From positions 124,001-188,000 of the forward strand of contig NZ_JAJOYR010000001.1 of the NCBI RefSeq assembly GCF_021202945.1: a DNA stretch of 64,000 nt, read 5' to 3'. Positions 16,360 to 30,650 of the stretch are shown here, one piece after another. Position numbers and translations under genes: made by a program. Source of the DNA: Stenotrophomonas sp. SY1 (lineage in GTDB: Bacteria > Pseudomonadota > Gammaproteobacteria > Xanthomonadales > Xanthomonadaceae). Under the pieces are notes generated by a model. The model did no database searches. It was given only the letters and a program-made list of their open reading frames with translations, and was not told where the DNA came from. Position 1 is the first letter of the stretch. Each line of letters begins with the position of its first letter.

Positions 16360-17964
16360 ATGAACAAATGGGTGCTGGCCGCTGCACTGGGCGTGCTGAC
16401 GTGCCAGATGGCGGACGTGCAGGCGGGCCCGAGTGCCGCCGACATACCGGCGCGCGACGCCGGGCAGGGGCCGTATGCGCGGCTGGTGATCCGCAATGTC
16501 GACATCATCGACGGCACCGGCGCGCCGATCCAGGGGCCGTACGACGTGGTGATCGTCAACGACCGCATCGCCGAGATACGTTCCATCGGCGTGCCCGGTG
16601 GCATCGAGGCCGACAAGCGCGCGGCGGCCGGCGATCATGAAATCGACGGCACCGGTTTCACCCTGCTGCCGGGGTTCGTGGATACGCACGTGCATCTGCA
16701 TGGCGACAATGACAGCCAGGGCGTACCGCCGGAATACATCCTCAAGCTGTGGCTGGCCCACGGCGTGACCACCGCACGCGAACTGGGCAGTGCCAAGCCG
16801 ATCGAGTGGATGGCCGACGTCAAGCGGCGCAGCGAGGCCAACGAGATCGTCGCGCCACGCCTGGACATCTATCCGTTCTTCAACGCGATCCAACCGGGCA
16901 TCAACACGCCGGCATTGGCGCGCGATGCGGTGCGCAATGCCCGCAAGCGCGGTGCCGACGGCATCAAGTTCATCGGTTCGATCCCCGAGGATGTACTGTT
17001 TGCCGCGCTGGACGAAGCCGAGAAGATCGGCATGCGCACCACCATGCACCATTCGCAGCAGATGGTGGCCTACGCCAACGTGCTCAAGACCTCCGCGCAT
17101 GGGCTCGATTCGATGGAGCACTGGTACGGGCTGCCCGAGGCGATGTTCACCGACCGCCGCCTGCAGCAGTGGCCGGTGGCGTTCAACAACACCGACGAGC
17201 AATGGCGCTTCGCCGAGGCCGGGCGGCTGTGGCAACAGGCCGCCGAGCCAGGCAGCGAGCGCTGGAATGCGGTGATCGACGAACTGCTGGAACGCGACTT
17301 CGCACTCAGCCCCACCTTCGTTGCCTATCTGGCCAGCCGCGACCTGATGCGCATGACCAATGCCAGCTGGCACGGCGCCTACACGATGCCGGCGTTGTGG
17401 GACTTCTATCGGCCCAGCCGGCATCACCACGGTTCCTACTGGTTCGACTGGACGCTGGAACACGAAGTCGACTGGCGCCGTAATTACGGCCTGTGGATGC
17501 GCTTCGTCAACGACTACAAGAACCGTGGCGGCCTGGTTGGCGTGGGCAGCGACAGCGGCTACATCTACAACCTGTACGGCTTTGGCTACGTGCAGGAGAT
17601 GGAGCTGCTGCGCGAAGCCGGCTTCAGTTCACTGGAAGTGCTGCACGCGGCCACCGGTGCCGGCGCGAAGATACTTGGCCATGAAGAGCGTGCCGGCAAC
17701 GTGCGGGTAGGGCGCAAGGCCGACCTGGTGCTGGTGCGTGGCAATCCGGTCGCCAACCTGAAGCTGCTGTACGGCACCGGCACCATCCGCCTGGATGATG
17801 CGACCGACAAGGTGCAGCGCATCGGCGGCGTGGATTTCACCATCAAGGACGGCATCGTCTACGACGCGGTCAAGCTGCGCGCCGATGTGCGGCGCATGGT
17901 CAGCCAGGCCAAGGCCGCCGCCGGTCTGCCGGACGCACCGATGAAGGTGGCGCACGATGACTGA
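16360..17964 (+). CDS. Exported amidohydrolase family protein (imidazolonepropionase/prolidase-like)
   Basis: About 534 residues with a signal peptide (MNKWVLAAALGVLTCQMADVQA). Amidohydrolase marks are the metal motif DTHVHLHGD (H110/H112), a Lys in GIKFIG, His in TTMHHSQQM, GLDSMEHWYG, Asp in VGVGSDSGY and the closing GNVRVGRKADLVLV. Related enzymes include Xaa-Pro dipeptidases of the amidohydrolase superfamily. With proline-specific peptidases around it, peptidase or amidase action on proline/hydroxyproline peptides is my inference. GTG at 16354 has even better spacing to GGGGAGG (16340-16346) and is an alternative start. The open frame upstream overlaps the receptor gene and is not coding. 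Confidence 0.85.
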   Translation: MNKWVLAAALGVLTCQMADVQAGPSAADIPARDAGQGPYARLVIRNVDIIDGTGAPIQGPYDVVIVNDRIAEIRSIGVPGGIEADKRAAAGDHEIDGTGFTLLPGFVDTHVHLHGDNDSQGVPPEYILKLWLAHGVTTARELGSAKPIEWMADVKRRSEANEIVAPRLDIYPFFNAIQPGINTPALARDAVRNARKRGADGIKFIGSIPEDVLFAALDEAEKIGMRTTMHHSQQMVAYANVLKTSAHGLDSMEHWYGLPEAMFTDRRLQQWPVAFNNTDEQWRFAEAGRLWQQAAEPGSERWNAVIDELLERDFALSPTFVAYLASRDLMRMTNASWHGAYTMPALWDFYRPSRHHHGSYWFDWTLEHEVDWRRNYGLWMRFVNDYKNRGGLVGVGSDSGYIYNLYGFGYVQEMELLREAGFSSLEVLHAATGAGAKILGHEERAGNVRVGRKADLVLVRGNPVANLKLLYGTGTIRLDDATDKVQRIGGVDFTIKDGIVYDAVKLRADVRRMVSQAKAAAGLPDAPMKVAHDD

Positions 17965-20353
17965 GCACTCCGTGCGCGGTGAGGCAGGTTGCAGTGGGCA
18001 CAGCGCGATGACGCTGGACCGGCGCCGCTTCCTGGCCTGGAGTGCGATGGCCGCAGCAGCCGGAATGCTCGGCTTTGCCGACACGGCGGCGGCGTTGGCA
18101 CCGACGATGTCGCGGCAGACCTTGGGCGGACGGGTACGCCTGTCGCCATCGCTGTTCCATGATTCGGTGGAGGCCACCCATGGCTATCTGATGCGGCTGT
18201 CCGCCGACCGCCTGCTGCACAACTTCCGTGAGCAGGCAGGCTTGCCGGTAAAGGCTGAGGTTTACGGCGGCTGGGAGTCGGACACCATTGCCGGGCACAC
18301 GCTGGGCCACTACCTGAGCGCGTTGTCGTTGATGTATGCGGACAACGGCAAGGCCGATTGCAAGGCGCGCGCCGACCATATCGTCAGCGAACTTCGCGCC
18401 TGCCAGCTGGCGGGCGGCGACGGCTATGTGGCCGGCTTCACCCGCAAGCGCGCCGACGGCAGCATCGAAGGCGGCCGCGTGGTGCTGGACGAAGTCGCGC
18501 GCGGCGACATCCGCGCCCTGCCGTTCGACCTCAACGGCAGCTGGGCGCCGTTCTACACCTGGCACAAGCTGCTGGCCGGGTTGCTCGATGCGCACCGCTG
18601 CTGCGGCAACGCGGACGCATTGCTGGTGCTGGAAGGCATTGCCGGCTACATCGATGGCAAGCTGGCGCCGCTGGACCACGCGCAGATGCAGCGACTGCTG
18701 GACTGCGAGTTCGGTGGCATGCAGGAATCACTGGCCGAGCTGGGCGCACGTACCGGCAACGCGCGTTGGTCGCGGCTGGCGGCGCGCTTCAACCACGACA
18801 AGGTGGTTGATCCACTCATTGCCGGCAAGGATCAACTCAACCGCCTGCATGCCAACACGCAGATCCCCAAACTGCTCGGCACCGCGCGCCAGTTCGAGTT
18901 GCAGGCCACCCGGTCCGATGCGGCAGCGGCGCTGTTCTTCTGGCAGCGGGTGACCGGGCATCACAGCTATGCCATTGGCGGCAATGCCGACCGCGAGTAT
19001 TTCCAGGGGCCGGATACGATCTCGCGCTACCTCACCGAGCAGACCTGCGAACACTGCAACACGCTGAACATGATTCGGCTGTCGCGGTACCTGTATCGCT
19101 GGTCGGGCGAAGCGCGGTACTACGACTACATCGAACGCGCGCAGTACAACCACGTGCTGTCGCAGCAGCATCCGGACGGCGGTCGTTTCACCTACATGAC
19201 GCCGATGCTGACCGGCGAGGCGCGCAAGTATTCCGAGCCCGAAGGTGAGTTCTGGTGCTGCGTGGGCACCGGCATGGAGAGCCACGCCAACTTCAGCGAT
19301 GACATCTTCTGGCAGGACGGGGCTGACATCACCGTCAACCTCTACATCCCGGCCACGTTCGAAGATGCGCAACGCGGCATTGGTCTGCAACTCCAATCGC
19401 AGCTGCCCGCGCATGGACAGGTGCGACTGACCGTCAGTGGCGACCGCGCGGCCTCGTTACAGCGGCTACGCCTGCGCCAGCCGCAATGGGCCGGAACGGT
19501 TACCGTACAGCGCAACGGCACGCCGCAGGTGCTGCAGGCGCGTGCCGGCTACCTGGAGCTGGCCGGTCCCTGGCGCGCCGGTGACCAGGTGCAGCTGGAG
19601 TTCGGCATGACTTTGCAGGTGGAGCCGTGCACGGACGATGCAACGGTGGTGGCATTGCGCCGTGGCCCGTGCGTGCTGGCGGCTGATCTTGGTCCTGCCG
19701 ATCAGCCCTGGGATGGCGTGGAGCCGTGGATCGCCGCCGATGACATGGCTTCGGCATTTGCCGCCGCACCGGATGGCGACGTGTTCCAAGTGCGGCTGCC
19801 ATCGCATCCGCAGGGGTTGCGCCTTGCACCTTTCCACAGTCTGCATGAGCGGCGTCACGCCGTTTACTTCCGGCATCTGGATCAGGCCGCCCTGGTACGG
19901 CGCGACCGCGAACGTGCGGCAGAAGCAGCAAACCTGGCACGTGTGGCCGAGCGCCGGATCGATCATCTGCAACTGGGCGATGACACCGACGAGGCCGCGC
20001 ATCGGCTGACCACCACAGGCAATTCGTACGCGTTGGCCTACCGGCGACAGAAAGGGCGCGACGTGCGCACCGGCGGGCAGATGAGCTTCGCATTGCGTGG
20101 CACGCGCCCGGCAACGGTACTGCGGCTGCGTTACTGGGGCGAGGAACATCGCCGCCGCTTCTCAGTGGCGGTCAACGGCGTGGTGCTGGCCAACGAAGTG
20201 TTGGACGGTGGCCGAGGTGATCGCTTCATCGATGTGGACTACGAGCTACCGGCAGCGCTACATGCACCGACCGATGGCGGCTGGCAGGTTCGCATTGAAC
20301 CGGAACCAGGCTATTCGGCCGGCCCGGTGTTCGGCGCGTGGTTGTTGGCGTGA
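17957..20353 (+). CDS. Tat-exported GH127 family beta-L-arabinofuranosidase
   Basis: A 798-residue DUF1680/GH127 protein. A twin-arginine signal (LDRRRFLAW, residues 20-28, then a long hydrophobic Ala run) indicates folded export. The family active site is visible: E-x-C (E365, C367 in TCEHCNT) and the Cys pair C434-C435 in EFWCCVGTGMESH, matching the zinc site and nucleophile Cys of characterised GH127 enzymes. A Glu in GGNADREYF (about E347) fits the acid/base. Characterised members release L-arabinose from hydroxyproline-linked arabinooligosaccharides. The 8-base overlap with the amidohydrolase shows co-expression. ATG 18008 (MTLDRRRF) is an alternative start. Confidence 0.88.
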   Translation: MTEHSVRGEAGCSGHSAMTLDRRRFLAWSAMAAAAGMLGFADTAAALAPTMSRQTLGGRVRLSPSLFHDSVEATHGYLMRLSADRLLHNFREQAGLPVKAEVYGGWESDTIAGHTLGHYLSALSLMYADNGKADCKARADHIVSELRACQLAGGDGYVAGFTRKRADGSIEGGRVVLDEVARGDIRALPFDLNGSWAPFYTWHKLLAGLLDAHRCCGNADALLVLEGIAGYIDGKLAPLDHAQMQRLLDCEFGGMQESLAELGARTGNARWSRLAARFNHDKVVDPLIAGKDQLNRLHANTQIPKLLGTARQFELQATRSDAAAALFFWQRVTGHHSYAIGGNADREYFQGPDTISRYLTEQTCEHCNTLNMIRLSRYLYRWSGEARYYDYIERAQYNHVLSQQHPDGGRFTYMTPMLTGEARKYSEPEGEFWCCVGTGMESHANFSDDIFWQDGADITVNLYIPATFEDAQRGIGLQLQSQLPAHGQVRLTVSGDRAASLQRLRLRQPQWAGTVTVQRNGTPQVLQARAGYLELAGPWRAGDQVQLEFGMTLQVEPCTDDATVVALRRGPCVLAADLGPADQPWDGVEPWIAADDMASAFAAAPDGDVFQVRLPSHPQGLRLAPFHSLHERRHAVYFRHLDQAALVRRDRERAAEAANLARVAERRIDHLQLGDDTDEAAHRLTTTGNSYALAYRRQKGRDVRTGGQMSFALRGTRPATVLRLRYWGEEHRRRFSVAVNGVVLANEVLDGGRGDRFIDVDYELPAALHAPTDGGWQVRIEPEPGYSAGPVFGAWLLA

Positions 20354-20365
20354 AGCACACGTAAC

Positions 20366-20410
20366 GCCTTCTCCCGCTGGGAGAAGATGCCCCGCAGGGG
20401 CGGATGAGGG
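20366..20410. repeat. CCTCTCCC-type palindromic repeat (imperfect)
   Basis: CTTCTCCCGCTGGGAGAAG followed by TGCCCCGCAGGGGCGGATGAGGG, located between two convergent genes. It may serve as a two-way transcription end. Confidence 0.65.
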
Positions 20411-20451
20411 TTCGTACGAAGTACTTCGCGACCCAGCATTGCGAGGCTGCG

Positions 20452-20494
20452 CCCCAACCCTCTCCCCAACCCCTCTCCCGTTGGGAGAGGGGCC
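20452..20494. repeat. CCTCTCCC-type palindromic repeat
   Basis: CCCCTCTCCC-GTT-GGGAGAGGGG preceded by CAACCCTCTCCCCAA. It lies 13 bases downstream of the convergent reductase gene and pairs with the copy at 20366. Confidence 0.75.
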
Positions 20495-20506
20495 AGCAGC
20501 GTCAGC

Positions 20507-21541
20507 TCAACCCGGCATCACCCGCATCGCAGGATCATCCCGCAGCGCCAACAGCTCCGCATGCAACTGCTCCGGAATGCGTACGCCGTCCACGCAACTC
20601 CTCGCACGGGCCTCATAGCGCCGCTGTGACGGCAGCCGCGCACCACTGGGTACGAAGGCATCCAGCAGCGCTTCGGCACGTGCGGCGTGCGGCGCAGGGT
20701 CACCATTGATGAAGCGCGACGGGTCCAGCGCCAGCACCAGCTCGCCGTGATACGGCGAGGCACCCGCACCGCCGTCGAGCTGCAATGATTCCTGGCTGGT
20801 GAGGTCACCGATCAGCGGCCCTGCGATCAGCTCGATCATGGTCGACAGCGCTGAACCCTTGTGGCCGCCGAAGGTCAGCATCGCGCCGCCATCGACGATG
20901 GCCTGCGGATCGGTGGTGGCATTGCCGGCAGCGTCGATGCCCCAGCCTTCGGGAATCGGCTGACCGGCGCGCCGCCGCAACTCGATCTCGCCGCGCGCCA
21001 CCGCGCTGGTGGCGAAGTCGAACACATAAGGCGGTTTGTCCGGCCGGGGCCAACCAAACGCGAACGGATTGGTGCCAAGCAGCGGCACGCGGCCACCGCT
21101 GGGCGCGACCCATGCATGGCTGGGATTGCAGGCCAGGCCAACGAGGCCGGCGTCGGTCAGGCGTTCCACTTCGGGCCACAGCGCGGAGAAGTGCACGCAA
21201 TGATTGATCGCCATCGCAGCAATGCCGTTGTGGCGTGCTTTCTCGATCAGGTGTGGAAGACCGGCTTCAAAGGCCAGCAGCGAGTAGCCGCCGCGCGCAT
21301 CGACGCGGACGATGGCCGGCGCCTGGTCATGCACGCGTGGCACCGCGTTGCCATCGACCTTGCCGGTGCGCAGCGAGTGCGTGCAGACCAGGGTGCGGTA
21401 TAGACCATGCGAAGTGCAGCCATCACGCTCACCGGCAACGATGGTGTCGGTCAGCGTCCGCACATGGCCTTCGGAAAAGCCGGCGTTGGCAAGAATGGTG
21501 GCGACCAGCGTGGCTGCGTCGGCCAGTGACAGTTGGATCAT
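20507..21541 (-). CDS. Delta1-pyrroline-2-carboxylate/piperideine-2-carboxylate reductase (Ldh2/MDH2 family)
   Basis: A 344-residue protein of the malate/lactate dehydrogenase type 2 family (YlbC/DpkA fold), not the Rossmann LDH family. Family marks are CTSHGLYR near the N-terminus, HCVHFSALWPEVERL, NPFAFGWP, FDFATSAVARGEI and the glycine-rich GGHKGSALS. In hydroxyproline clusters this branch reduces delta1-pyrroline-2-carboxylate, formed from trans-3-hydroxy-L-proline or D-proline, to L-proline with NADPH. Convergent orientation to the GH127 gene means a separate transcript, but the function fits the same locus. A malate or ureidoglycolate dehydrogenase role is the alternative. Confidence 0.82.
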   Translation of the reverse strand: MIQLSLADAATLVATILANAGFSEGHVRTLTDTIVAGERDGCTSHGLYRTLVCTHSLRTGKVDGNAVPRVHDQAPAIVRVDARGGYSLLAFEAGLPHLIEKARHNGIAAMAINHCVHFSALWPEVERLTDAGLVGLACNPSHAWVAPSGGRVPLLGTNPFAFGWPRPDKPPYVFDFATSAVARGEIELRRRAGQPIPEGWGIDAAGNATTDPQAIVDGGAMLTFGGHKGSALSTMIELIAGPLIGDLTSQESLQLDGGAGASPYHGELVLALDPSRFINGDPAPHAARAEALLDAFVPSGARLPSQRRYEARARSCVDGVRIPEQLHAELLALRDDPAMRVMPG

Positions 21542-21728
21542 CGGATGCGGCTCCTTGCAGAATCATCGGGCGCGCATCCATCGGGCGTACAGGTGCCGTG
21601 CGTCGGCAGAAGCGCGCGGGACGATGGTGTCATGCAGGGAGCGCGGTGGCTGCGTTGAAAGCCACCGGTTTGATGCTGATAAATGCCGAATGGGGAGCAG
21701 TGGCCGAAAGCAAGATCAAAGCCAAAGC

Positions 21729-21776
21729 CCCCTCATCCGCCCTTTAGGGCACCTTCTCCCGCCTGCGGGAGAAGGG
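21729..21776. repeat. CCTCTCCC-type palindromic repeat
   Basis: CCCCTCATCCGCCCTTTAGG then CCTTCTCCC-GCCTGC-GGGAGAAGG. Nearly the same sequence as the copy at 6251. Confidence 0.75.
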
Positions 21777-21871
21777 ATTTCTGCAAGCACTATCTGCGCT
21801 CTGGCGCCCTAGCTTCGGACGCATGCCGAAGTAGCGGAGCCAAGACCGAAGCAAAAAGAGATCGAAGCAAT

Positions 21872-21910
21872 CCCCTCTCCCGTTTACGGGAGAGGGGTAG
21901 GGGTGAGGGC
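21872..21910. repeat. CCTCTCCC-type palindromic repeat
   Basis: CCCCTCTCCC-GTTTAC-GGGAGAGGGG followed by TAGGGGTGAGGG. Nearly the same sequence and orientation as the copy at 6121, so the pair at 21.7-21.9 kb has the same two members as the 6.1-6.3 kb pair, in the reverse order. Confidence 0.78.
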
Positions 21911-21952
21911 AGCTTTAAAAAAGCTTCTAAAGCTCTCAACCCCCCGAACCCC

Positions 21953-23610
<1,658 letters not shown>

Positions 23611-23615
23611 TGGCT

Positions 23616-28070
<4,455 letters not shown>

Positions 28071-28384
28071 CTGTGCCTCGTAGCGATGTCAGGTGAGCGG
28101 CGACACTCTTGCCCGCTCGCCAAGCACGCCATGCACACGGGAGTGAGGCGCGCCGTCCTGAATCGCTCGGCTGTGTGGGGAAAGGCCGGTGGTGGCCGCC
28201 GTCACGGCGGGCTTTACCAGCACAAGCGCCCTCGCGCTCACCCAATGCACACGGTGTGCTCTTCCTGGAGCGCACCCTGAGGTCACCGGATGCGCTCGAC
28301 TAGATCACAGTTGCTGCAGCGCCGCAATACATCGTTGCTTGCGCAACCAAAGCCTTGCAGGACAAGGCTTTGGCCCTTGCCTGT
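28071..28384. other. Upstream region of gltB and downstream region of the I78 gene
   Basis: These 314 bases hold no supported gene. The gltB-proximal part must contain the gltB promoter, but no box pair stands out. The other end holds the hairpin at 28347. Confidence 0.5.
28347..28373 (-). terminator. Hairpin downstream of the first I78 inhibitor gene
   Basis: A perfect 11-bp stem CCAAAGCCTTG / CAAGGCTTTGG with loop CAGGA, starting 11 bases beyond the stop of the minus-strand gene at 28385. The T-run is short, so it may stabilise the mRNA end rather than be a strong terminator. Confidence 0.65.
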
Positions 28385-28774
28385 TCAGCCGCAGCGCACG
28401 CCGCTGATGACGTTCTTGTCGTCGATTTCGATGTTCAGGCGCTCGCCGATGAACTCCATGGTGACCGGCTGGTTGGGCTTGAGCACGCGCACGTCGCTGG
28501 CACCGGAATCTTCCTTGGCCTGGGTCTGCACGGCGTCGGAATAGGTCTGACCGACCAGCCCCTGCACCTGGCTGGCATCGCAGCTGGCCGGCGGCGGCGG
28601 AGTGGCTTCGGCAGTGGAAGCAGCGGCCTGGGCAGCCTGGGCGGCCTGGTCCAGGGCTTGCTCCTGCTCTTCAGGCGCAGGGCCGTTGCAGGCGGCCAGG
28701 GCCAGGGCCAGAGAAAGGGCGCCAATCATGGCGGCGGGGCGGCGCAGGCCGCGCGGCGTCGACAGGAACTGCAT
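28385..28774 (-). CDS. I78 family peptidase inhibitor, lipoprotein
   Basis: A 129-residue protein with a lipoprotein signal (LSLALALAAC, lipidated Cys near residue 29) and an Ala/Glu/Pro-rich linker. The C-terminal I78-like domain holds CDASQVQGLVGQTYSD, the RVLKPNQPVTMEFIGERLN core and the terminal ISGVRCG. I78 inhibitors are small periplasmic serine-protease inhibitors related to Aspergillus elastase inhibitor; many carry the paired Cys and the final strand seen here. A second, more divergent member follows upstream on the same strand. The protease it targets is unknown. Confidence 0.85.
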   Translation of the reverse strand: MQFLSTPRGLRRPAAMIGALSLALALAACNGPAPEEQEQALDQAAQAAQAAASTAEATPPPPASCDASQVQGLVGQTYSDAVQTQAKEDSGASDVRVLKPNQPVTMEFIGERLNIEIDDKNVISGVRCG

Positions 28775-28860
28775 CGGAACTCCAGAGCATAGGAAGACGC
28801 CCCAAGCATATCGCCTGTGTCTGAATGTGTACCGTCGCTCTGCACCAATGCGTGTGGGGG

Positions 28861-29184
28861 TTATCCGCAGCGCAGCGTGGTGATGTTGTTGGTGCGGCCT
28901 ACCTCGATGACCAGGCGGTCGCCGCCGCTGGTGGTCGCCGGTGGCTGCGAAGCGAGCTGTTGGCCTGCGTTGCTGCGGACGACATCGACCTGCAGGCTGT
29001 CGCTGTCCACGCGTGCCCGTTCAACCGTATTTGGCGCGGCGGCCAGGCCAACGGCGCCACGCACCATGTCGGTGTGGCACTGGCCGGAAATCACGCCATC
29101 GATGGGTTGCACCTGCGCAACCTGCGTGGTGCTGCAGGCGGTGGCGATGATGCTGACGCCGGCCAGAAGAAGAATGCGCTGCAT
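28861..29184 (-). CDS. Second I78-like peptidase inhibitor, lipoprotein
   Basis: A 107-residue protein starting at ATG 29184, with a lipobox (ILLLAGVSIIATAC). The C-terminal half ends in GGDRLVIEVGRTNNITTLRCG, parallel to the RLNIEIDDKNVISGVRCG end of the neighbouring inhibitor. A conserved-type Cys lies in ISGQCHTDMVRGAVG. The frame runs further upstream to 29406 but that extension lacks signal-peptide character. The two genes are 86 bases apart and look like an old duplication that has diverged. Confidence 0.78.
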   Translation of the reverse strand: MQRILLLAGVSIIATACSTTQVAQVQPIDGVISGQCHTDMVRGAVGLAAAPNTVERARVDSDSLQVDVVRSNAGQQLASQPPATTSGGDRLVIEVGRTNNITTLRCG

Positions 29185-29345
29185 GGCGTGCTCGGTTGTG
29201 TGGAGTAGGTGCAGCCTGCGGCGCTGGGAGTAAGCGCGGGGTGAAAGGTGGGGGCTGCACGTTTGAGGTGCGGCTCGCTCCGCTCCCGCCGCAATCAACC
29301 TCCACTCAACCATAATCCCCGCATTCACCCGCACAGGATGTACCA

Positions 29346-30461
29346 ATGCCGCAGCAGGAAAGCTGTCGTGTTCTCGTACTCGGGGGGTACGGCCACTTCG
29401 GCGCACGCATCGTGCGGGCGCTCTCGATCACGCCGGGCATCAGCGTCATCGCCGCCGGCCGCAACCCGGCGCAGGCGGCGGCCCGGCTGCCGGGCGTGGA
29501 CCTGTCGCGTATCGAACTGTGCCGGCTGGATACGGCCGAAGCCGGCTTCGCCGACGCGCTTGCCGCCACCGGCGCGGACCTGGTCATCCACACCGCCGGG
29601 CCGTTCCAGGGGCAGGGCTTCGATGTCGCCCACAGCTGCCTGCAGGCCGGCATGCATTACATCGACCTGGCCGATGGGCGCGATTTCGTCCGCGATTTTC
29701 CTGCCCAGTTGGATGCTGCCGCGCGCGCGGCGCAGCGCAGTGCGATCAGCGGTGCGAGCACCCTTCCAGCGCTGTCCGGTGCGGTGGTGGATGCGCTGGC
29801 CGCACGGTTCGACCAGCTGCACGGCATCGACATCGTCATCGCGCCGGCACAGGCCACGCCGCTGGGCATGGCCACCGTGCGCGCGGTGCTGTCGTATTGC
29901 GGGCAGGGGTTCGATGGCTGGATCGATGGCCGCTGGCAACGTGTGGTCGGTTGGTCTGATCCGCAGCCGGTGAACTTCGCGCATATCGCCCCGCGACTGG
30001 CATCGCCCTGCGATGTGCCCGACCACGACCTGCTGGTGCAGCGCTATCCCGGCGTGGCGACGGTGCGTTTCCGCGCGGCATTGGAGCTGCCGTTCCTGTC
30101 GCGCTGCCTGGCAGCCATCGCCGGACTGCGGCGCATCGGCCTGCCGTTGCCGATGGAGGCGCTCGCAGGTGTGTTCGCGCGTGCAGGGCGCTGCTTCGAC
30201 CGCTTCGGCACCGACCTCGGCGGCATGCGCGTGACCCTGCGTGGTCTGCGCGGTGGCGTCGCCCACACGGTGCATTGGGACCTCACCGCACCGATGCTGC
30301 ATGGCCCGGAGATTCCCACCTTCGCTGCAGTGCTGCTGGCCCGCCGGCTGGCCGGCGGTCAGGCGCTGCCAACCGGCGCGCATGCCTGCCTCGGCCTGCT
30401 CACCCTGGCGGACTTCGAAAGCGAATTCGCGCGCTGGCAGATCGACAGTGAAGTTTCGTGA
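29346..30461 (+). CDS. Saccharopine dehydrogenase-like NAD(P)-binding oxidoreductase
   Basis: A 371-residue protein with an N-terminal Rossmann motif VLVLGGYGHFGARIVRALS. The family segments that follow are DLVIHTAGPFQGQGFDVAHSC and MHYIDLADGRDFVRDF, typical of saccharopine-dehydrogenase-like reductases of unknown substrate. No signal peptide is seen. ATG 29346 is the first start after the intergenic region and is divergent from the I78 gene. The gene sits alone, with a BlaI-type regulator downstream on its own promoter. Confidence 0.82.
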   Translation: MPQQESCRVLVLGGYGHFGARIVRALSITPGISVIAAGRNPAQAAARLPGVDLSRIELCRLDTAEAGFADALAATGADLVIHTAGPFQGQGFDVAHSCLQAGMHYIDLADGRDFVRDFPAQLDAAARAAQRSAISGASTLPALSGAVVDALAARFDQLHGIDIVIAPAQATPLGMATVRAVLSYCGQGFDGWIDGRWQRVVGWSDPQPVNFAHIAPRLASPCDVPDHDLLVQRYPGVATVRFRAALELPFLSRCLAAIAGLRRIGLPLPMEALAGVFARAGRCFDRFGTDLGGMRVTLRGLRGGVAHTVHWDLTAPMLHGPEIPTFAAVLLARRLAGGQALPTGAHACLGLLTLADFESEFARWQIDSEVS

Positions 30462-30595
30462 GGCGCACCCGGTAGGGCGGAACCCGCGCCGCTGCGGCCG
30501 TCTCCGCAGCCCGGTTGCCGTGCCCGGCTCGGCTCGGCACTGCGGTCCCCTGAAGCATTCAGCAAACCAATGGCAGGGGTGCCCACCGGACTATT

Positions 30596-30611
30596 GACTA
30601 CATTTGTAGTC
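30596..30611. promoter_or_regulatory. BlaI-type operator dyad, site 1
   Basis: GACTACA-TT-TGTAGTC is a perfect 7-bp inverted repeat matching the TACA-N-TGTA core of BlaI/MecI operators. It overlaps a TTGACT hexamer at 30594-30599 that could be a -35 box with TACCGT at 30617-30622 as a weak -10. Binding by the regulator encoded just downstream is inferred. Confidence 0.75.
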
Positions 30612-30620
30612 ATGCCTACC

Positions 30621-30640
30621 GTGGCGACAACTGTAGTCAC
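30621..30640. promoter_or_regulatory. BlaI-type operator dyad, site 2
   Basis: GTGGCGACAACTGTAGTCAC is an imperfect dyad (GTGnCnACA and TGTnGnCAC) sharing the ACA-N2-TGT core with site 1, centred about 27 bases from it. It ends 10 bases before the regulator ATG, immediately ahead of GGAGACGG. Confidence 0.65.
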
Positions 30641-30650
30641 GGAGACGGCC

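Larger units (their letters stand above)
21542..21952. other. Intergenic region with two CCTCTCCC-type repeats
   Basis: No gene is supported in these 411 bases. It holds the repeats at 21729 and 21872 separated by about 95 bases, with short A-rich segments (AAGATCAAAGCCAAAGC, GAAGCAAAAAGAG) reminiscent of the microsatellite at 6.3 kb. Both flanking genes are on the minus strand, so it is the upstream side of the reductase and the downstream side of gltD. Confidence 0.6.
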
